Positions 58,258-64,000 of a stretch of DNA of 64,000 bases are shown here, in pieces. Each line of letters begins with the position of its first letter. Within the stretch, counting starts at the first letter, position 1. A program made the translations under genes and the position numbers. The notes beneath the pieces are model-generated. The model was not told where the DNA came from. It made no database searches and saw nothing but the letters and a program-made list of their open reading frames with translations. Source of the DNA: Thermothielavioides terrestris NRRL 8126 (lineage: Eukaryota > Ascomycota > Sordariomycetes > Sordariales > Chaetomiaceae); the NCBI RefSeq assembly GCF_000226115.1, contig NC_016458.1:5552001-5616000 (forward strand), read 5' to 3'.

Positions 58258-58830
58258 GGGGGCGTAATTGTCCACTTCCCTCTTCAAGATCCAATTATGC
58301 TGCGATGGCATTCCTTGAGTCTCATCCCTCTCGAAAGCGTCTATAGTCCCTGGCGAATTCGTATGTTCCGTACCTAAGTATTTTTGGTGTTTGGATTGCG
58401 ATGTTGTCAAGACCTTTGTCCAGCCACCACCGTTGCCCTCCATTACTGTTACCTTGAGAGGAGGAAGAAGCCGAAGCAAAAGTAACAATCCAAGAGCGTA
58501 TTAACTGGAAGTCCAGCCTCAAGAAATGCTCCTCATTTTTTTTTCTTTTCTGTATTTTTCTGTCTTCTGGTTTCTACCCCGGAATACAGCGCACTGCCCC
58601 TGAGCACCAAACTCACCCTTAGAAAAGCGATGCCCGGCGTTCCAGCGCTGGGTGGTTGTTGTTCTGGTACCACTCCGCCGTTCATAACAGCTCAATGCCC
58701 GCAAGCTGGAGTTCGGCGCCTATCACATCGACACAGAAAACGGAAACATCACAACTGGGTTCCAAGAACTGAATCACACAACCCCCGCATCTCTCAAACT
58801 CTCAACTTGCCCCTCGGCCAAATCCATCGC
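58258..58830. other. Convergent 3' region
   Basis: About 570 bp between the GH35 and Hsp31-like genes, with a T-rich stretch near 58535-58560. No gene seen. Confidence 0.5.
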
Positions 58831-59674
58831 TCACGCCCCCGCAACCGCCTCGACAATCGCCTCGGCCACGCCCTTGGCGCTCGCCGGGTTCTGGCCCGTA
58901 ATCAACTTCCCATCCACCACCACCTTCTCCGCCCATTTCTCCGCCGCCTTCACATACTTGCCGCCCTTCCCGACCACCTCAGTCAGCCGATCCTCCAACA
59001 GGAACGGCACGACGCCACCCAGGCCGATCTCCTCCTCCTCAGCATTCGAGAACCCCGTCACGCGCTTGCCGCGCAGGTACGCCTCGCCAGCACCACCGCC
59101 GGCGGCGCCGCTGCTAATCTTGACGCCGAGCAGCGCGGCCGGGCCGTGGCACACGGCGGCGACGACCTTGTCCTTGGCGGCGAACTCGGCGACGAGGGCC
59201 TGGCAGGCCGGGTCGGCGGCGAGGTCGAACATGGGGCCGTGGCCGCCGGGGAAGAAGAGGGCGGCGAAGTCGTCGGCGCGGCCCAGGAAGCTCGCCAGCG
59301 GCGCCGTGCGCTCCCACGGCGGCGCCGCGCGGTGCTGCGCCAGGAACGCCGTCGACACCGGGTCCGAGGAGGCCGCGTCGACCGAGGCCGGGTCCAGCGG
59401 CGCCGCGCCGCCCGCCGGCGAGGCCAGCGTCAGCGTGAAGCCGTGCTCCGTGAGGATTTGATAGGGGTGGGCGAGCTCGGACTGTTGGCGGAGTAATTTG
59501 GGAGTGGTGGTTAGTTGTGAGGTTGTGGGTAAAGGGCGCCGCAGGGCGGGGGGGGGGCGGGGGGGGGAAGTTGGCAGAGAGCGGACTTACAAGGTACCAG
59601 CCGGTCGGCTTGCCCGTGTCGCCGAGCTTGTCGTGGGAGGTGAGGACGACGAGGATTTTGGGAGAGTGGGCCAT
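58831..59674 (-). CDS. Hsp31/DJ-1-like glyoxalase III or chaperone
   Basis: Two exons (59674-59591, 59481-58831) with a 109-nt intron give 244 residues. The protein starts MAHSPKILVVLTSHDKLGDT and continues GKPTGWYL|SELAHPYQILTEHGF, where the Glu of SELAHP is the usual catalytic partner in Hsp31. The elbow AAVCHGPAALLGVK carries the nucleophilic Cys and His. Other landmarks are LFFPGGHGPMFDLAADPA, GKRVTGFSNAEEEEIGL and VVDGKLITGQNPASAKGVAE. Proteins of this group detoxify methylglyoxal without glutathione and protect from oxidative and aggregation stress in the cytosol. The length is typical (about 240). A poly-G/C run lies in the intron. Confidence 0.92.
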
Positions 59675-61457
59675 CTTGGGAGAGGGAGAAAGATCTTGGA
59701 AGAGTTGGACGCAAAAGGGGGTTGTGCTTGTGTTGTGTGGTTGGCTGCTTGAGATAGACTGCGTTGGAAGCCGAGTCGTTGAAGGTCTTCGCATCAGCGG
59801 GCCAAAGCAAGGTCCTCGTGTCCGTCTTTATACCCCCTGGGCCGCAGAGAAGGTCTACCCCACCAGTGGACATCAACCGAACTTTTGTTGTCCGTGGCCC
59901 CTGCAGCCTCCAGCCTCGGTCCACATCGAGTCGAACTCGTCAGCGAGCGCTCACAACGGCTGTGTCCCGACCACGCCAACACCAAATCCTGAAACCGGAC
60001 GGGCCGGCCGTCGTAATCTCCACATCACAACGCAGCGGTTGCCTCTGGAGGGCTGTGGCATGTTTGCGTGTGCGCCAGTCCCTCTCCTGGTCTGCGTGAC
60101 GTCATGTGCGGGACGGTCTCGGGCGACCAGCACGGGAATGTGTAGCGAGTGGGGAACCTCGAGGGGAGATTGGTTCGGTGTGGACACCGCGGTGTGAGAG
60201 CCGACCCGGGTAAGGGAGGTACGCCCAATTTCTGGCCTGATCGGAAGACACCGCGAGCCTAGGCTGCAGACCCGGAGGGCCGGAGCGGGCCGGTGGGACA
60301 GCGGACAGGGCGCATCAGCAAGGGGCCTTTCTGAGGACTTGCACCGCGAAGGACCCGACTCAGCTGACAGCTGGCCGTGTAGCCAAAACACCAAATCCCT
60401 TGCGCAGAAAGGAAGCAATCAGTCCTCCGTCTTCATCCACGCCTCCCTCGTACGCTGCCAGCCGCTCTTCCCCACTACGCCCGTATCCCCCGGCCAACGA
60501 AATAGAGCCACGGATCGGTCTCCGTTGATGAATGTGCTCCCACGAGGCCCGTTTGTAAGAGGACGCGTAAGATGAAGGGGCTGCTGGCTCGCTGTCGTGC
60601 CCGGCGGTGACGGACTTGTCGTACCGTTACAGCCTCGGCACGCTCACCGACAGAGCTGACGACGGGGAGATGTCTTCGAGCTTCTCCTGGCCAATGTGTA
60701 ACGGGACGGAATGCGATGGAAGACCTGTGCGCCAGAGATGTGAAGCACTCGAGTCCCACGGAATATATCGAGGATGCCACGAGGATCGCACAACGGCCTC
60801 AGCTCGGCGTGTTGTTCGGCGAAGAGTCAGCCGGGTGCCAGATCATCAGATTGTCGCCTCACTTACTGGTGGCATCGTTTCATAGGACCTTTGCCTGGGT
60901 CACAGCAGGCTCTCATCTCATCGACCTCCACGCGGCGCTCCTCAGAATTCGTGGCAGGCGGAAACGTGGACAGTCACACATTCCCTCAGCTTGTCCGCAG
61001 CAATGGCGGGGTCTGCAGGCGAGCATGTTGCAACCTCGAGGTCTCCCACGTTGCCTTCAGCCCTGAGTGAGTTCATCCGACGAAGTCAAGCACGCCAAAA
61101 AGCCGAAGCCGCCAAGCGAGCGTTCACCGGGGCTGTTCCCAACATCATCTTCATTCCTTACGTTTTGTTTTTGACATGAGAGCGCATACATACAAAGCTT
61201 TCCCTTCTATCCCACGAGAACCGAAATGCATGTACAGGCCCCTTAAGCATGAGTATCCAACCGCTCCCCGCACTCCTGCCAACCAACCGTAGAATCCAGA
61301 GCCATGCTTTCTCTAGCCAAAAAGCGCTCCCCAAACGCCGCCCGTAGACTCGGCAGTATGCAGCCCAGAAGCCCGTGAACGCAAACAAACAAGAACGCCC
61401 GTGAAATGACACGCCCCACCGCCCGACCCCGGCTCCCTACACCCTAAACAGCATGCC
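59675..61457. other. 1.8-kb intergenic region
   Basis: Between the Hsp31-like start and the 3' end of the surface protein. Several overlapping open frames of about 100 residues near 60600-61070 have no recognised domain or splice support. Confidence 0.45.
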
Positions 61458-63245
61458 TCACATCCACATCAGATTCCGACTCTGCCCCCGATTCTGCTGC
61501 CAAAGCGGTTTGCTATCGCTCGACGCCGACCCGGTCCTATCATGCGTCCCCCCACCCCCACCTCCACCTCCATCCCCAGCAGCACCACCACCCCCAACCC
61601 CGGTGTCCGCTTGCGCACCACCACCGTGACCACCGCCCAGGTACTGATACTGCTGCTGCTGCTGCTGATGATGATCACGGTACGGCTCAAGGTCCTCGTC
61701 CTCCTCGTCCTCCTCGCCGATCCGCCCCAGCGCGGCATGGAACCCCGTCATGGAGTAGTCCTCCATGCCCCGCGTCAGCGGCACCTGGTCGGCCTCGAGC
61801 TGCTGCACCTGCCGCTCGCTGCCGCGGTTTACCTGCAGCAGCGGGTTCGTCATCATCATCCCACCAACACCGGCACCAACACCGGCACCGGCACCGGCAC
61901 CGCCCATCCCCATCAGCCCCGCCCCGCCGGCTGCGTACGAGGCGGGGAAGGACGCGGCGGGGAACTGGAACTGGTGCTGGTGCTGGTGCTGTTGCTGGTA
62001 CTGCGCGCCGCCCAGGGGAGGGAAAGGCGCGGCGTCGCTGAGGCCGCCGCTGGAGGAGGGCGGGTAGGAGGAGGAGACGGAGGACGGGGCTGCGGCGGAG
62101 GCGCCGGCGTAGGGGGACCGGTCGTTGTCCGGGTCGAGCGGGTCGTCGGCGAGGGGGGAGACGTCGCTTTGGAAGGGCATGGGCGGGCCGGTGGCGATGG
62201 GCGGGAGCGTGGTGCGCACTGTGGCGGCGGCGGCGGCGGCGGTGGTGGGGTTGGCGGCCATCGGCGGCTGGGGGTTGAAAACGCTGCCGCCGGGCCCCGT
62301 CTCGAACGCGTCCGGGTCCTGGGCGACGGCGGCGAACCCGGTGCCGCCGCGCGGCGTGGGCGGGCTGATCACCTTGCCGCGCACGCCGCCTGGGCCGGGG
62401 CCCTGGCGCACGTTGGCGTGGCGCCGCCGGAGGAAGAAGAAGGCCAGCGCGACGAGCGCGATGAGCACGGCCAGGCCGCCGATGGTGCCGCCTACGATGG
62501 CACCTGTGCGGTATGTGCTGTTGGTCGCGGCGGAGGCGCCCGAGGACGAGGTGGCCGCGGCCGTCAATGCGGAGAGCGATGAAGAGCTGGGGTGTGTCCC
62601 GGATGAGGAGGAGGATGTGCTGGAGATAGTGCCGAGCGTTGTTGGCTTGCTCAGGGTGCGGACGCTCTGCGTGAGCGAGAGGCTTACGGTGGGACGGGTG
62701 AGGGAGGCGGTGAGGCCGCTCGCGCTGTTGAGCACCGTTGCTGCCTCGTTGCTCGCCGTCCCGCAGCCGAACTGCGAGAAGCCGCCGTCGAAGACGTTCT
62801 TGTAGCAGACGGCGGCACCCGTGCAGCTGAAGACGTACGGGTTCACCTCGGTCTGCGGCCCGCTGTTCGCATCCACGCAGCCGGTGAAGACACCGGCGGT
62901 GCAGGACGGCGCGCCATTGGGGCAGCAGCCCACGACGCCGTGTTCCATGTCAAGCACGCAATGCGACCCCGAGCCGCATGTCGCCGGCAGAGCGGGATCC
63001 CCGCTGATGTAGCCGCACACCGTGTTCTCCTGCCGGCGCCGAAGCGCGCGGAAATCGACCGGCGGCGGCGTAGGTCGCAGTGGCCATGAGACGACTTTCA
63101 GGGCGTGATGCGGGACCGTGATGGTCGGCGCCGGCGTTTGCCGGGCCAGTTTATGTAATGCATGGGCGCGCGCTAGGTCGAAGATGCTGCACAGGAGGAG
63201 AAGCGCCGTCGGCCGCGGGAGGCAGTCGAAGAGGTCGGGCTTCAT
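61458..63245 (-). CDS. Single-pass Cys-rich cell-surface protein
   Basis: One continuous frame of 595 residues from the ATG at 63245. The signal peptide (PTALLLLCSIFDLARAHA) precedes a Cys-rich ectodomain: VCGYISGDPALPATCGSGSH, CVLDMEHGVVGCCPNGAPSC, TAGVFTGCVDANSG and FSCTGAAVCYKNVFDGGFSQ. This pattern is common in filamentous fungi, often annotated as hypothetical. A Ser/Thr-rich stalk and one membrane helix (GGTIGGLAVLIALVALAFFF with LRRRH after it) follow. The long cytoplasmic tail has Gln/His repeats, a Gly/Ala repeat, an acidic patch EEDEEDEDLEPY and a Gly-rich end. The layout resembles wall-stress sensors of the Mid2/Wsc style, but it is not a recognised member. An upstream in-frame Met at 63350 exists; the signal peptide supports 63245. 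Confidence 0.8.
   Translation of the reverse strand: MKPDLFDCLPRPTALLLLCSIFDLARAHALHKLARQTPAPTITVPHHALKVVSWPLRPTPPPVDFRALRRRQENTVCGYISGDPALPATCGSGSHCVLDMEHGVVGCCPNGAPSCTAGVFTGCVDANSGPQTEVNPYVFSCTGAAVCYKNVFDGGFSQFGCGTASNEAATVLNSASGLTASLTRPTVSLSLTQSVRTLSKPTTLGTISSTSSSSSGTHPSSSSLSALTAAATSSSGASAATNSTYRTGAIVGGTIGGLAVLIALVALAFFFLRRRHANVRQGPGPGGVRGKVISPPTPRGGTGFAAVAQDPDAFETGPGGSVFNPQPPMAANPTTAAAAAATVRTTLPPIATGPPMPFQSDVSPLADDPLDPDNDRSPYAGASAAAPSSVSSSYPPSSSGGLSDAAPFPPLGGAQYQQQHQHQHQFQFPAASFPASYAAGGAGLMGMGGAGAGAGVGAGVGGMMMTNPLLQVNRGSERQVQQLEADQVPLTRGMEDYSMTGFHAALGRIGEEDEEDEDLEPYRDHHQQQQQQYQYLGGGHGGGAQADTGVGGGGAAGDGGGGGGGGTHDRTGSASSDSKPLWQQNRGQSRNLMWM
61650..61990. repeat. Coding trinucleotide and hexanucleotide repeats in the surface protein tail
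   Basis: CTG-type runs at about 61650-61670 encode poly-Gln, GGCACC-type hexamers at about 61868-61902 encode Gly-Ala/Val repeats, and GGTGCT-type hexamers at about 61970-61993 encode alternating Gln-His. Length variation between strains is likely. Confidence 0.7.
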
Positions 63246-64000
63246 TGTCGATTGTCGCCGTTCCGCTGCCAAGCGCCGTCGCCCGGCCGCTAAGTCATGC
63301 GCCCGGGAGCACTCACTGTGCGGGCCGCAATCCGAGGGCAGAAGTCGCAACCGAAAAAAGAGGGGTGGGAAAAGGAGAACGCGGCCACTGCAGCAATCAT
63401 ATACTGGTCATTCCGTTGATCAGATCAGACGACGGGAGTCCGACTGCAAGATGCGAGGAAGAATGCATGGAGCCAGAGTCGGGAGAGGCGCAGTGGCTGG
63501 GGCCACACCGAGTTGGGTATAACAGCGAAGTCCATGTGGTTGCGGCGCTGCTGCACTGTAACTGCACGGTATGTAAGGTGCTTACAGGGCCCCGCCCAGC
63601 GAGCCGGAGGAACTTGGTGAGTCTGAACTGGGCCAAGCCTCTCCATGCGACAACAACCTCCCTTGCGACAGACTTGCGTGCAGAGCGCGGCCGGGATGGG
63701 CCGCCGAGCCGTGTCAAGTTGTGCTTCCCTCAAACTGGTCCCGGTTCCTCGTCTGTTAAACACCTCTGGCTGTCAAGATAGGTCGGTGCGGAATAGTCAT
63801 ACTTTTTTAGACTAGCAGGTACTTCGACTGAACAGGGACACGATTTTATCTCGCAATCAGGTCCTGCAATGCCCAGTTTTCCATTTGCGTCCATGCTTAT
63901 TTCGTTGCATCTGCGCGGCCGCCTGTGGTGAGGCCCTTACCCCCTTGGGTACGGTCACTCAGGTTGGAGGGCAGGTAACCCAGTAAGCGCCCCTTGCTGC
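63246..64000. other. Upstream region of the surface protein gene; window edge
   Basis: About 750 bp presumed to be promoter. No gene or element recognised. Confidence 0.45.

Noticed and set aside
56827..58488. 553-residue minus-strand frame antisense to the GH35 gene
   Set aside because: Long, but Arg/Val/Gly-rich with no domain; explained by codon bias of the intact GH35 exon.
61542..62582. 346-residue plus-strand frame
   Set aside because: Antisense to the surface protein; its repeats mirror the Gln/Gly repeats of the real gene.

Overview
The window reads as nuclear DNA of a filamentous ascomycete, most likely a Sordariomycete of the Sordariales/Chaetomiaceae type. The reasons are GC-rich third codon positions, short introns (about 50-150 nt) with GTRNGT donors and CTRAC/CTAAT branch sites, a Zn2Cys6 regulator, and close resemblance of the housekeeping proteins to Neurospora-type proteins. 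That placement is an inference from gene content; no rRNA or other marker is present. All gene models are hand-spliced from the sequence by checking reading phase across each intron.

Layout. 1-16 kb is a housekeeping block: the N-terminal part of an M3 metallopeptidase (saccharolysin/MepB), a Cdc4-type myosin light chain, a small CoA-binding protein, an uncharacterised protein, the endocytic F-BAR/muHD protein Syp1, a Cak1/Csk1-like kinase and GMP synthase. GMP synthase is cut into 21 exons, several only 13-24 nt. 17-33 kb holds a Zn2Cys6 transcription factor, the decayed 3' end of an amino-acid permease, a large protein with a ZIP2/SHOC1-like (degenerate XPF plus helix-hairpin-helix) C-terminus, a TCAB1/WDR79-like WD40 protein, a PQ-loop membrane protein, a PAN/apple-type membrane glycoprotein and an R3H-domain protein. 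34-43.6 kb holds a secreted alanine-rich protein, the Rieske subunit of complex III and DDB1.

46-58 kb is an accessory-looking stretch of secreted proteins: a tannase/feruloyl esterase, a Cys-rich secreted protein with an apparent frameshift, a pepsin-like aspartic protease carrying several frame breaks, and an intact GH35 beta-galactosidase. It is flanked and split by roughly 3-kb gene-free gaps. 58.8-63.3 kb carries an Hsp31/DJ-1-like protein and a single-pass Cys-rich cell-surface protein.

Most genes work independently. Functional themes are polarised growth and endocytosis (myosin light chain, Syp1), nucleotide synthesis, cell-cycle kinase activation, meiotic recombination (candidate ZIP2-like), CUL4-DDB1 ubiquitin ligase and heterochromatin, respiration, and extracellular digestion of plant material. 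No CRISPR array, operon, rRNA or confident tRNA was seen.
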